Of a DNA stretch of 64,000 nt, positions 1-8,117 are shown piece by piece. The stretch is from positions 1 to 64,000 of the forward strand of contig JAABRO010000004.1 of assembly GCA_011390885.1 (NCBI GenBank). The letters run 5' to 3'. The translations under genes were made by a program, and so were the position numbers. Position 1 is the stretch's first letter, and each line of letters opens with the position of its first letter. Under the pieces are notes generated by a model that saw only the letters and a program-made list of their open reading frames with translations, did no database searches and was not told where the DNA came from. The DNA comes from Gemmatimonas sp. GTDB lineage: Bacteria > Gemmatimonadota > Gemmatimonadetes > Gemmatimonadales > Gemmatimonadaceae.

Positions 1-1
1 A

Positions 2-589
2 CTCGCGCGCGCCGCCGTGGCGCTGCGCTTTCCCGCGCGCTTCATGCTCGTGGCCGCGACGAATCCGTGCCCGTGCGGCTATGCCGGCGACCCGGAGCGC
101 ACCTGCCTCTGTTCGGCCGCCGACCTGGAACGTCATCGGGCGCGCCTCTCCGGCCCGCTCGCCGATCGCATCGACCTGCATGTGCACGTGCGGCGGGTGC
201 CGCCGGTGGCGCTGGATGGGCAGGGCAGCGGTCCCTCGTCGGCGGAAATGTCGCCGCGCATCGCGGCGGCCCGTGACCGGCAGCTCGCGCGCTATCGCAG
301 CACGGGCCCCCCGGATCGGCGGGCCGCCGAGGGAGGCGGCACCCCGACCAACGGCAGTGTCGCGGCCCGCGTGCTCACGCGCACCGCCGCGCTCGATCGC
401 GAGGCGCGGGCATTGCTGCTCTCTGCGGCCGAACGGCTGCGGCTGAGCGCGCGCGCGTACCACCGCGTGCTGCGCGTCGCGCGCACCATCGCCGACCTCG
501 ATGCGGAGGACGCGATCGGCGCGGTGCACGTCGCGGAGGCGCTGCGGTTCCGGCCGATGGAGGCGGGAGCGGAGGGGGTGGGGCGGTGA
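2..589 (+). CDS. comM: ComM/YifB-type Mg-chelatase-like AAA+ ATPase, C-terminal part
   Basis: This is the C-terminal end of a ComM/YifB family AAA+ protein; the frame is open from base 2 and the start lies outside the window. The 195 visible residues carry the family hallmark NPCPCGYAGD, followed by a CxC pair, then SGPLADRIDLHV. These make up the late part of the ATPase module. A helical, Arg/Ala-rich C-terminal domain typical of Mg-chelatase-related proteins follows. In Gram-negative bacteria ComM is a hexameric helicase for branch migration during transformation; whether this organism is competent cannot be judged here. The next gene is convergent, 36 bp away. Confidence 0.9.
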   Translation, partial: LARAAVALRFPARFMLVAATNPCPCGYAGDPERTCLCSAADLERHRARLSGPLADRIDLHVHVRRVPPVALDGQGSGPSSAEMSPRIAAARDRQLARYRSTGPPDRRAAEGGGTPTNGSVAARVLTRTAALDREARALLLSAAERLRLSARAYHRVLRVARTIADLDAEDAIGAVHVAEALRFRPMEAGAEGVGR

Positions 590-625
590 GTCGGTGCGCC
601 GCCCCGTTCGTCGCCGCGGCTACCG

Positions 626-1561
626 TCAGATCACGTTCTCGATGCGCGAGAAGCGGAACCGACGGCGCGGCGCGTCGCCATCGGACGGCGGCGCGTCGGG
701 GCCGGGCGCGCTGGGCGCGGTTACCGCGATAGGCTTCGCGAGCCGCGGTTCCTCGGCGGGCGGTAGGTCGGTCGTCGGTGTGTCGGTGGTGGGGACCGCT
801 GGCGGAACGACCGCCGGCGCAACCGATGACGCCGCCGGCGGGAAGATCTCGGTCGCCGCGGGCGCGGCGTCGCGCGCCGCTGGCGCCGCGACGGTTTCCG
901 TAACCGGCCGCGCGATGTGGCGGGTCCACGGACGCACCGGCTCCTCCGACACGGCGTCCTTGCGCACGCCGGTCGGGCGTTCCGGCTGGTCCAGCAGTCC
1001 GGCAATGCGGGCCTTCGACACCGCGATGTCCGCCTCCAGCTCGGCGTCGCGCGTGATCTGACGGATTTCGAGCTGCGTGACGGCCTGCTCGAGGCGCGCG
1101 ATCAAGGCCGACAGCGACTCGAGCACGGCGCGCACGGACAGGTCGTCAGGCGCGGTGGCCACGTCGTAGTCGGCCCATACGCGCGTGCCGCTTGCCGCAG
1201 ACACGACGCAGCAGCGCAATCGCGCGTCGGACCCCACCACGACCAGACGCACCGCGCTCGGCGGGCCCGTCATCAGGTCGGAGCGGATCACGTAGTGCGT
1301 CACGTTGCCGCCCGGCCCGTTCTGGCCGGCGCGCAACTCGGGCACGCCGTGGGCCGCCGTCGACTGCAGCAGGCGAGCGGCGTGCCGCACCAGCGTGCTC
1401 ACGTACAGCGCGGCCTTCCGGTCAGTGGCCTGACCGAGATGCTGCACCGTGCGCGCGCGCTTCCCGAGCCCGATCGCCATGGCCACGAGGGCGCGCGCTT
1501 CGGCGATCGGGTCGGGGGCAGGGGCGGGAGCGGGAGAGCCTGGGGTCGGCGCGGCGTCCAT
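626..1561 (-). CDS. Hypothetical protein with Pro/Ala-rich disordered C-terminal half
   Basis: Not recognised. The 311 residues begin with a Pro/Ala-rich stretch of about 20, then a compact region (about 20-195) with helices and hydrophobic strands such as AVRLVVVGSDARLRCCVV, and a helical, probably coiled segment around 150-190. From about 195 to 295 it is low-complexity Ala/Pro/Thr/Val, ending in a basic patch (RRRFRFSRIENVI). There is no signal peptide or membrane segment, so a cytoplasmic protein is likely. It is divergent from the gene at 1796. I keep it because the N-terminal half looks like folded protein and nothing better occupies the opposite strand. Confidence 0.6.
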   Translation of the reverse strand: MDAAPTPGSPAPAPAPDPIAEARALVAMAIGLGKRARTVQHLGQATDRKAALYVSTLVRHAARLLQSTAAHGVPELRAGQNGPGGNVTHYVIRSDLMTGPPSAVRLVVVGSDARLRCCVVSAASGTRVWADYDVATAPDDLSVRAVLESLSALIARLEQAVTQLEIRQITRDAELEADIAVSKARIAGLLDQPERPTGVRKDAVSEEPVRPWTRHIARPVTETVAAPAARDAAPAATEIFPPAASSVAPAVVPPAVPTTDTPTTDLPPAEEPRLAKPIAVTAPSAPGPDAPPSDGDAPRRRFRFSRIENVI

Positions 1562-1647
1562 GGGCGGGCAGGATGGGGCGCACGGCGCGAGCGCCCATGC
1601 GAGTCACGGAGGAGTGTCGGCCGCCCGGACAGCGTCTTGAGGTGCGC

Positions 1648-1702
1648 GCGCATCGCCGGCCACCGGCGTGACGGTGGTGCCGGTCACGGACCGGCGATGC
1701 GC
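1648..1702. repeat. Nested inverted repeat in a divergent intergenic region
   Basis: A perfect 12-bp inverted repeat, GCGCATCGCCGG at 1648-1659 and CCGGCGATGCGC at 1691-1702, encloses 31 bases that contain a second pair, ACCGGC at 1662-1667 and GCCGGT at 1679-1684. It lies between the divergent genes starting at 1561 (minus) and 1796 (plus). It could be an operator, a cruciform, or the leader structure of either transcript. Confidence 0.6.
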
Positions 1703-1729
1703 CGCCATCCCCCGAGGCCGGAGCGCTCG

Positions 1730-1738
1730 CTAGCTTTC
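1730..1738 (+). promoter_or_regulatory. Candidate -7/-10 promoter box CTAGCTTTC
   Basis: CTAGCTTTC lies 58 bp before the ATG at 1796 and matches the Bacteroidetes-type -7 pattern TAnnTTTG at all but the last base. The same kind of box (CTAGGTTTC) precedes the genes at 23896 and 48383. No clear -33 TTTG is visible here, so the assignment rests on the recurrence. Confidence 0.35.
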
Positions 1739-1795
1739 GAGGATGTGCCGAGCCACCCCCCTCCCCCCGCTCACGATCGCACGCCGGGTGTCCGC

Positions 1796-2518
1796 ATGGG
1801 CTGCCTGACGCGCGCCGTCGGCACGGCGGTGCTGCTCGTGGGCGCGGCGACGGGGCTCTGGTGGTGGACCGGTGGGGCGGTGCCAATGCCTGAGGCGATC
1901 ACGACCCGCCTTCCGTTCGAGCCCCGTGGTGCCGACAGCATGAGCACGGTGCCCGCGCGCGCCCTGGCGACGGCGCGCTGGCACGGCATCAGCGAGGCGG
2001 ACTCGAAGACGGCCGAGGAGCGGCTGGCCGCGCTCGCCGCGCCGGGCGGCCCGTCCATGGTCACGCTGCGGCCCGGTGAACTGCTCTCCTTTCTCGTCGC
2101 GCCCTTCGCCGCGCAACTGCCGCCATCGGCGCGCGCCGCGCAAGTGGCCGTCACCCACGGTCGGGTGTACGTGAAGGCGGAGGTGCCGCTCTCCGATCTC
2201 GGCGGCGGTCCCATGCTGAGTTCGCTCGTGGGCATGCTCGACCGGCGCGACACGGTGATCATCGGTGGCAGCTTCGACCTGCTCGATGACGTGGCGTCCG
2301 AACGCCGCGCGCAGTTCCTCGTGCAGGAGGTCGTCATGGGCGAGTTCAGCGTGCCGCGCCCGCTCGTGCCGCGCCTCGTCTCCACCATCCGGCGCGGCGA
2401 TGTGCCCGCGTGGGTGTCCCAGAACGGGTACCCCGTGACGTTGCCCGACTGGGTCGGCGACGTACGCATCCGGCGCGATCGCGTCACTGTCTACCGCGCG
2501 GAATCCGCGCGCAACTGA
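1796..2518 (+). CDS. Hypothetical single-pass membrane or exported protein
   Basis: A 240-residue protein of unknown function. An N-terminal hydrophobic segment (about residues 6-27, ending in LWWWTGG) would act as a signal anchor; the rest would be outside the cytoplasmic membrane. The soluble part has a helical region (about 45-75) and then alternating strands (VAVTHGRVYVKAEVPLSDL, DTVIIGGSFDLLDD, AQFLVQEVVMGEFSV), suggesting a mixed alpha/beta domain. ATG at 1796 is chosen because it gives a clean Met-x-x-x-Arg plus hydrophobic start; GTG at 1745 would add 17 Pro-rich residues. It ends 7 bp before the sigma-54 regulator and may share its transcript. Confidence 0.65.
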   Translation: MGCLTRAVGTAVLLVGAATGLWWWTGGAVPMPEAITTRLPFEPRGADSMSTVPARALATARWHGISEADSKTAEERLAALAAPGGPSMVTLRPGELLSFLVAPFAAQLPPSARAAQVAVTHGRVYVKAEVPLSDLGGGPMLSSLVGMLDRRDTVIIGGSFDLLDDVASERRAQFLVQEVVMGEFSVPRPLVPRLVSTIRRGDVPAWVSQNGYPVTLPDWVGDVRIRRDRVTVYRAESARN

Positions 2519-2525
2519 GTCCCGC

Positions 2526-3902
2526 ATGGAACCGCGTCGCATCCTCGTCATCGACGACGAACCCGGCATCCGCCAGGCCCTCGGCCAGCTGCTCGAGTAC
2601 GAGGGCTACGAGGTGCGCTCGGCGGCGTCCGGCCTCGACGGCCTCGCCGAGTACGATCGTTTCCGGCCGCACCTCGTCTTCCTCGACGTGAAGATGGCCG
2701 GCATCGACGGCCTCGAAACGCTGCGCCGCCTGCGCACCGCCGACCCGTCGGCGGTGGTGGTCATGATCAGCGGACACGCCACGATCCAGACGGCGGTCGA
2801 GGCCACGCAGCTGGGCGCGTTCGACATTCTCGAGAAGCCGCTTGACACCGATCGCGTGCTGCTGCTGCTGCGCAACGCGCTCACGCAGGCCGACCTCTCC
2901 GAGGAGAACTCGCGGCTGCGGCAGACGATCGAGTCGCGGTACGAGATCGTGGGGCAGTCCTACGTGATCCGCGCGCTGCTCGAGCGCATCGACAAGGTCG
3001 CGGGCACGCCGGCGCGCGTGCTCATCACCGGCGAGAACGGCACGGGCAAGGAGCTGGTGGCGCGCGCGATTCACCGCGGCTCGCCGCTGGCGCGCAAGCC
3101 GTTCGTGGAGGTGAACTGCGCCGCGATTCCGTCGGAGCTCATCGAGAGCGAGCTGTTCGGCCACATGAAGGGGTCGTTCACCGGCGCGGTGGCTGACCGG
3201 GCCGGCAAGTTCGAGCAGGCCGACGGTGGCACGCTCTTTCTCGACGAGATCGGGGACATGGCGCTGTCGGCGCAGGCCAAGGTGCTGCGCGTGCTGCAGG
3301 ACGGCGTGGTGACGCGCATTGGCGGCAACAAGCCGGTGCAGGTGAGCGTTCGCGTGATCGCGGCCACCAACAAGGATCTCGAGCACGAGATCGCCGAGGG
3401 GCGGTTCCGCGAGGACCTGTACTACCGGCTCAATGTCGTGCCGATCGTGGTGCCGCCGCTGCGTGACCGGCGCGAGGACATCGAGCCGCTGGTGGTGCAC
3501 TTCCTGCAGCAGTTCGCGCAGCGGGACGGCCTGCCGCGCCGCGGCATCAGCAACGACGCGCTCGCGCGGCTGAGTGCCCTCGAGTGGCCCGGCAACGTGC
3601 GCGAACTGCGGAACACCGTGGAGCGGCTGGTCATCCTGGCAGCAGGGCCGCACATCGCGGCTGCCGACGTGGAGCGCCTCGTCGGCAAGCGCGCCGCCGA
3701 GCCAAGCGGCCTGGGCTCGCTCGCCGACTGCCGCACCTTCGAGGAGTTCAAGGACGCCGCCGAGCGCAGCTTCCTGCTCGCCAAGCTGCGCGCCTTCGAC
3801 TGGAACGTGTCGGAGACGGCGCGCGCCCTCGAGATGCCCCGCTCGAACCTGTACAAGAAGATCGAGCGGTATGCGTTGACGCGCGAATCGACACCGACCT
3901 GA
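2526..3902 (+). CDS. Sigma-54-dependent response regulator, NtrC/NtrX type
   Basis: A 458-residue activator with the full NtrC architecture. The receiver domain (about 1-120) has acidic pocket D10/D11, phosphoacceptor D54 and K104. The AAA+ domain (about 140-375) has Walker A GENGTGKE (169-176), Walker B LFLDEIGD (237-244) and the sigma-54 contact loop at 216-221. A Fis-type helix-turn-helix ends the protein (NVSETARALEMPRSNLYKKI). The contact loop reads GSFTGA, not the usual GAFTGA; the F-T-G core is kept, so activity with sigma-54 is expected. Length and the text around D54 resemble NtrX. No histidine kinase gene is adjacent, so its partner is unknown. Confidence 0.93.
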   Translation: MEPRRILVIDDEPGIRQALGQLLEYEGYEVRSAASGLDGLAEYDRFRPHLVFLDVKMAGIDGLETLRRLRTADPSAVVVMISGHATIQTAVEATQLGAFDILEKPLDTDRVLLLLRNALTQADLSEENSRLRQTIESRYEIVGQSYVIRALLERIDKVAGTPARVLITGENGTGKELVARAIHRGSPLARKPFVEVNCAAIPSELIESELFGHMKGSFTGAVADRAGKFEQADGGTLFLDEIGDMALSAQAKVLRVLQDGVVTRIGGNKPVQVSVRVIAATNKDLEHEIAEGRFREDLYYRLNVVPIVVPPLRDRREDIEPLVVHFLQQFAQRDGLPRRGISNDALARLSALEWPGNVRELRNTVERLVILAAGPHIAAADVERLVGKRAAEPSGLGSLADCRTFEEFKDAAERSFLLAKLRAFDWNVSETARALEMPRSNLYKKIERYALTRESTPT

Positions 3903-3977
3903 CGGCCGGCGCGTACGACGCATGCAGTGGACCTTTTTCGGATGCCGCTGGGCATCTGCGCCCCTGACTTTCCGCCC

Positions 3978-4583
3978 ATGAACCAGCGCGACTGGGACAA
4001 GGAACTCGCCAAGATCGACAAGCAGCTCGCGTCGGTGTCCGACGAGGAGCTGCTGCCGAAGACGCCGCCTGCGGCCACCGGCATGCCGCGCGGGGCGGGG
4101 ACGACCGCGGCGCGCCCGGCGCCCGTGGCGCCGTCGGCAGCGGCAGCCAGCGGCAAGGCGCGCCTGTGGAGCTACACCAAGCTCGCCGTCGCTGCCACGG
4201 CAGCCGTGGGGATCTGGATCTGGCCGTGGCCGGCGCGCTGCGGCCTGCCGCTGGTCGGGCTCGTGGGCGCGGCGGGCGGCGCGGCCGTGCTCGGGCTCTG
4301 TAGCGCGCTTGGCACCTGGCGCCACCGGCTCGGCTTTGCGCACCTGCTCTCGCTGCTCGCGGTGCTCTCCGCCCTCGTGCTTGGCGCGCGCGAAGTACTG
4401 CCGCGCGTAGGCTACGCGCAGCCCACCTTCGACCGCCCCGCGTCCTGGGCCTGTCAGGTGGAGGCGCCGAATGCGGTGCCACCGGCGGCGGCCCCGAATG
4501 CCACCCCCGACATGGGCCCGGGTACGTCGCCCGGCACGCCCCTCGGCACCACCTCGGGCTCTCCCTCTTCCCGCACTCTCTGA
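3978..4583 (+). CDS. Hypothetical membrane protein with three hydrophobic segments
   Basis: Not recognised. It has 201 residues if it starts at ATG 3978 (MNQRDWDKELAKIDKQLASV), which is followed by an amphipathic helix and an Ala/Pro linker. Three hydrophobic segments lie at roughly 60-80, 85-105 and 115-135, and the tail is Pro/Thr/Gly-rich and probably disordered. An upstream in-frame ATG at 3927 would add 17 less convincing residues. It stands between the sigma-54 regulator and the aldehyde dehydrogenase, 3 bp before the latter, so it may be co-transcribed with it. The charged N-terminal helix suggests a cytoplasmic protein-binding element. Confidence 0.65.
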   Translation: MNQRDWDKELAKIDKQLASVSDEELLPKTPPAATGMPRGAGTTAARPAPVAPSAAAASGKARLWSYTKLAVAATAAVGIWIWPWPARCGLPLVGLVGAAGGAAVLGLCSALGTWRHRLGFAHLLSLLAVLSALVLGAREVLPRVGYAQPTFDRPASWACQVEAPNAVPPAAAPNATPDMGPGTSPGTPLGTTSGSPSSRTL

Positions 4584-4586
4584 TCG

Positions 4587-6071
4587 ATGACCGACTTCCT
4601 GAACTTCATTGGTGGCCAGTGGGTCGCGCCGAGCACCGGTGCGTACTTCGAGAACCGCAACCCGGCCGACACGCGCGACCTCGTGGGGCGGTTTCCGGCG
4701 TCGGGCGTCGACGATGTCGAGCGTGCCGTGGCGAGCGCCGCACGCGGCTTCGACCTGTGGAAGCGCACGCCGGCACCGGCGCGTGGCGATGTGCTGCGCC
4801 GAGTCGGCGACCTGCTGTCGGCGCGCAAGGAAGAACTCGCCAACATCATGACGCGCGAGATGGGCAAGCCGCTCGCCGAAACGCGCGGCGACGTGCAGGA
4901 AGGCATCGACACCGCGTACTACGCCGCCACGGAGGGACGCCGTCTCTTCGGGCACACCGTGCCGAGCGAACTGCGCAACAAGTGGGCCATGAGCTACCGC
5001 CGGCCGATCGGCGTGGCCGGCCTCATCACGCCGTTCAACTTCCCGCTCGCGATTCCGACGTGGAAGATGTTCCCGGCGCTCGTGTGCGGAAATGCGATCG
5101 TGTTCAAGCCGTCGGAAGACGTGCCGCACACGGCGCACGTGTTCGTGGAGATCCTGCTCGAGGCGGGGTTGCCGCCGGAGGTGATCCAGCTCGTGCACGG
5201 CATGGGTGAGGTGGTGGGCAAGGCGATCGTGGAGCACCCGGGCGTGCCGCTGCTGTCGTTCACGGGCAGCACCGAAACGGGCAGCTTCGTGGGCGAGACG
5301 GCGGGCCGGATGCACAAGCGGCTGTCGCTCGAAATGGGCGGCAAGAATGCGCAGATCGTGCTCGACGACGCCGACCTCGAGCTCGCGGTGGAGGGCGTGC
5401 TCTGGGGGGCGTTCGGCACGACCGGGCAACGTTGCACGGCCACCAGTCGTCTCATCCTGCAGGAGGGGATCCACGACCGGCTCGTGGCGCGCCTCGTGGA
5501 GCGGGCGCGTGCGCTGCGGCTCGGCGACGGCCGCGTGGCGGGCACCGATGTGGGGCCGCTCGTGCACGAAGCGTCACGCGAGAAGGTGGAGCGCTACGTG
5601 GCGATCGGGTTGGCGGAGGGCGCGACGCTCGCGTGCGGCGGCTCGCGGGCCACGGCCGGCGACCTCGCGCACGGCTTCTTCTTCGAACCCACGATCTTCA
5701 CCGGCGTCAAGGCGGGGTCGCGACTCGAGCAGGAGGAGATCTTCGGGCCGGTGCTGTCGGTGATCAAGGTGCGTGATGCCGACGAGGCGTTCGCGGTGAA
5801 CAACGGCGTGAAGTACGGCCTCTCGTCGTCGGTGTACACGCGTGACGTCACGGTCGCGTTCCGCGCGCTGCAGGACCTGGACAACGGCATCACGTACGTG
5901 AACGCGCCCACGATCGGGGCCGAGGCGCACCTGCCGTTCGGCGGCGTGAAGCAGACCGGCAACGGGCATCGCGAGGGCGGGTGGGAGGTGTACGAGTTCT
6001 ACTCGGAAACGAAGGTGGGGTACGTGGACTATTCCGGTGCGCTGCAGCGCGCGCAGATCGACAACTACTGA
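4587..6071 (+). CDS. NAD(P)-dependent aldehyde dehydrogenase
   Basis: A full-length 494-residue aldehyde dehydrogenase oxidising an aldehyde or semialdehyde to the acid in the cytoplasm. Catalytic Cys283 sits in FGTTGQRCTA, the general base Glu249 in LEMGGKN, the oxyanion Asn151 in TPFNFPLA, and the cofactor residues Lys174 and the EEIFGP motif near 382-387 are present. The GQRCT context and overall sequence resemble the ALDH7/semialdehyde dehydrogenase branch more than succinate-semialdehyde enzymes, but the substrate cannot be read from the sequence. No dedicated catabolic neighbour narrows it. A GC-rich hairpin follows the stop codon, so the transcript may end there. Confidence 0.93.
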   Translation: MTDFLNFIGGQWVAPSTGAYFENRNPADTRDLVGRFPASGVDDVERAVASAARGFDLWKRTPAPARGDVLRRVGDLLSARKEELANIMTREMGKPLAETRGDVQEGIDTAYYAATEGRRLFGHTVPSELRNKWAMSYRRPIGVAGLITPFNFPLAIPTWKMFPALVCGNAIVFKPSEDVPHTAHVFVEILLEAGLPPEVIQLVHGMGEVVGKAIVEHPGVPLLSFTGSTETGSFVGETAGRMHKRLSLEMGGKNAQIVLDDADLELAVEGVLWGAFGTTGQRCTATSRLILQEGIHDRLVARLVERARALRLGDGRVAGTDVGPLVHEASREKVERYVAIGLAEGATLACGGSRATAGDLAHGFFFEPTIFTGVKAGSRLEQEEIFGPVLSVIKVRDADEAFAVNNGVKYGLSSSVYTRDVTVAFRALQDLDNGITYVNAPTIGAEAHLPFGGVKQTGNGHREGGWEVYEFYSETKVGYVDYSGALQRAQIDNY

Positions 6072-6084
6072 CGCTGGACAACGT

Positions 6085-6106
6085 GCCGGGGGGACGCACC
6101 CCCGGC
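6085..6106 (+). terminator. Stem-loop after the aldehyde dehydrogenase gene
   Basis: Perfect 8-bp stem GCCGGGGG / CCCCCGGC with a 6-base loop, starting 14 bp after the aldehyde dehydrogenase stop. No T-run follows, so termination would be of the GC-rich, weakly intrinsic kind. It separates that gene from lepB. Confidence 0.45.
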
Positions 6107-6174
6107 CGCTTGCGCCTCCCGAGGGACGGCGCTTGATTCCGACTGTCGTCCCCTCCCGAGTCGCGGTGGTCCAC

Positions 6175-7119
6175 ATGGATCCTTCGAGCACAGTGCGCAA
6201 CGAGACCGAGCAGGCCGGCGTGTCCACGGACACGTCCGCCCCCGGCGCAGGCGCACCCGCGATGTCCAGCGCCGATGCGTCGCCGTCCGTGACCGCGCCG
6301 ACAGGCGCGGAGCCACTCGCGTCGGCGTCCATCGTGTCCGCCGTCGTGGCTGAGCGGCTCGCCGCCGACGAAGCCCTGCGCGAGGCTGCACTGCGCGCCG
6401 CCAACCGCCGCCGCACCCCGCGCCTGCGACTCGGCTGGTTCTTCGAGTGGATGCGCGTGTTCCCGGCCGCCATCGCGCTCTTTCTCGTGCTGCGCGCCGT
6501 GCTGGTGGAAGCGTACAAGATCCCGTCCGGCAGCATGGAGAGCACGCTGCTCGTGGGCGACTTCCTGCTCGTGAACAAGCTGGTGTACGGCGCCACGCTG
6601 CCGCTCACCAATGTCAAGCTGCCGGCCGTGCGCGAACCGCGCCGCGGCGATGTGGTCGTGTTCGTCTGGCCCTCCGATCCGACCAAGAATTTCGTGAAGC
6701 GGCTCGTGGCGCTCCCCGGCGACACGGTGTCGATGCAGCAGGGCGTGCTGCTCCTCAACGGCCTCGAGCAGGATGAGCGCTACGTGGTGCACACCGATCC
6801 GGGCGTCGATCCGACGGCGGAAGACTTCCGCTGGCAGCGCGGCCACCTCGTGCGCACCGCCACGGCGGCACCGAGCGGCCGCGGCTACCGGCCGTCGCGC
6901 AACAACTGGGGGCCGCTCGTGGTCCCCGACGACCACTATTTCGTGCTCGGCGACAATCGCGACAACTCGCTCGACAGTCGCTACTGGGGCTTCGTGCCCG
7001 ACAGCCTGATGCGCGGCACGCCGATGGTCGTGTATTACAGTTATTCACCGGACTCGACGTCCGCGGCACCGTGGCTCACCAACATCCGATGGAGGCGGCT
7101 TGGAGAGCGCATCCGCTGA
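6175..7119 (+). CDS. lepB: Signal peptidase I
   Basis: A 314-residue type I signal peptidase, which cleaves signal peptides from exported proteins at the outer face of the cytoplasmic membrane. The nucleophile Ser120 is in KIPSGSMEST and the general base Lys175 in VKRLVALPGD. The GDNRDNSLDSRYWG box lies near 275. A single clear membrane segment (about 95-112) precedes the catalytic domain. Unusually, about 85 low-complexity Ala/Ser/Thr residues come before the membrane segment and would lie in the cytoplasm. ATG 6175 is the first good start after the upstream stop. The gene begins a tightly packed cluster with the sigma factor, yajQ, rimO and hemL. Confidence 0.93.
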   Translation: MDPSSTVRNETEQAGVSTDTSAPGAGAPAMSSADASPSVTAPTGAEPLASASIVSAVVAERLAADEALREAALRAANRRRTPRLRLGWFFEWMRVFPAAIALFLVLRAVLVEAYKIPSGSMESTLLVGDFLLVNKLVYGATLPLTNVKLPAVREPRRGDVVVFVWPSDPTKNFVKRLVALPGDTVSMQQGVLLLNGLEQDERYVVHTDPGVDPTAEDFRWQRGHLVRTATAAPSGRGYRPSRNNWGPLVVPDDHYFVLGDNRDNSLDSRYWGFVPDSLMRGTPMVVYYSYSPDSTSAAPWLTNIRWRRLGERIR

Positions 7120-7177
7120 GGTGCCGCCGCGGAGCCGCGCCGAGTCCGTGTCCCCCCGCGCCGTGAACCCCACCCGC

Positions 7178-8101
7178 ATGACCCCCACCGCACTGCGCCG
7201 CGTCGATCGTGACGAGGCGCCCGCCGATCGCAAGAGCGGCACGAACGGCACCACCGCCCGCCGCCGCGCCTCCGTCGAGGACGGTTCGCTCGATCAGTAC
7301 CTGCGCGACATCGCCAAGTACCCGCTCATCTCGCGCGAGGACGAAGCCGACCTCGCGCGGCGCATCCGCGCCGGCGAACAGGAAGCGCTCGACAAGCTCG
7401 TGCGCTCGAACCTGCGCTTCGTGGTCTCGGTGGCCAAGAAGTACCAGAATCAGGGCGTCTCGCTCTCCGACCTCATCAACGAGGGCAACCTCGGCCTGAT
7501 CCGGGCGGGCACGAAGTTCGACGAGACCAAGGGGATCAAGTTCATCTCCTACGCCGTCTGGTGGATTCGGCAGTCGATCCTGCAGGCGCTCGCCGAGCAG
7601 TCGCGCATCGTGCGCGTGCCGCTCAACCGGGCCGGCGCGCTGCACCGCATCGGGAAGCGGGCCAGCGCCCTGCTCCAGGAACTCGGGCGCGAGGCCACGC
7701 ACGCCGAGATCGCCGAGGGCATGGACATCACGGAGGAAGAGGTGGCCAAGACCATGTCCATCTCCCAGGTGCACCTCTCGCTCGACGCGCCCCTCACGCC
7801 GGGTGAGGACAACCGTCTGCTCGATTATCTTGCAGACACGGTGAGCCCGACCCCCGATGAACAGACCATCGAGAAGGCGCTCACCAAGGCGATCGAGGAG
7901 TCCCTCGACTCGCTCAAGGAGCGCGAGGCGAAGATCCTGCGCCTCTACTTCGGGCTCGACGAGCATGAGCCCATGACCCTCGAGGAGATCGGTGTGCTGC
8001 TCGGCATCACGCGGGAACGCGTGCGCCAGATCAAGGAGAAGGCGCTCTCGCGCCTGCGCCACGTGAGCCGCGCCCGTTCGCTCGAGAGTTTCCTCGGCTG
8101 A
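7178..8101 (+). CDS. rpoD: Primary sigma-70 family factor, short Bacteroidetes-like form
   Basis: A 307-residue sigma factor with regions 1.2, 2, 3 and 4 but no region 1.1 acidic domain. SLDQYLRDI opens region 1.2; region 2 contains NLRFVVSVAKKYQNQG, DLINEGNLGLI and YAVWWIRQSI; region 4 ends in the helix-turn-helix ITRERVRQIKEKALSRLR. Length and wording closely follow the short RpoD of Bacteroidetes, and it is probably the housekeeping sigma. ATG 7178 is used here. A TTG at 7100 with GGAGG in front (7091-7095), overlapping the end of lepB, would add 26 residues and is a real alternative. The next gene starts 16 bp downstream. Confidence 0.92.
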   Translation: MTPTALRRVDRDEAPADRKSGTNGTTARRRASVEDGSLDQYLRDIAKYPLISREDEADLARRIRAGEQEALDKLVRSNLRFVVSVAKKYQNQGVSLSDLINEGNLGLIRAGTKFDETKGIKFISYAVWWIRQSILQALAEQSRIVRVPLNRAGALHRIGKRASALLQELGREATHAEIAEGMDITEEEVAKTMSISQVHLSLDAPLTPGEDNRLLDYLADTVSPTPDEQTIEKALTKAIEESLDSLKEREAKILRLYFGLDEHEPMTLEEIGVLLGITRERVRQIKEKALSRLRHVSRARSLESFLG

Positions 8102-8117
8102 TTCCGTTCAATCGTTC

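Noticed and set aside
216-221. Thought of treating the GSFTGA loop of the sigma-54 regulator (residues 216-221 of that protein, not bases) as a loss of sigma-54 contact
   Set aside because: Only the first Ala is changed to Ser; Phe, Thr and Gly, which matter most, are present, so activity is likely.
3935-3957. TTTTT followed by a small hairpin (GATGCC/GGCATC) after the sigma-54 regulator
   Set aside because: The T-run lies before the stem on the plus strand and gives As after it on the minus strand, so it does not look like a terminator in either direction.
2484-5567. A minus-strand open frame of 1027 codons opposite the sigma-54 regulator and aldehyde dehydrogenase
   Set aside because: The translation is rich in His, Arg and Ala, has no conserved motif and lies against two well-defined genes.
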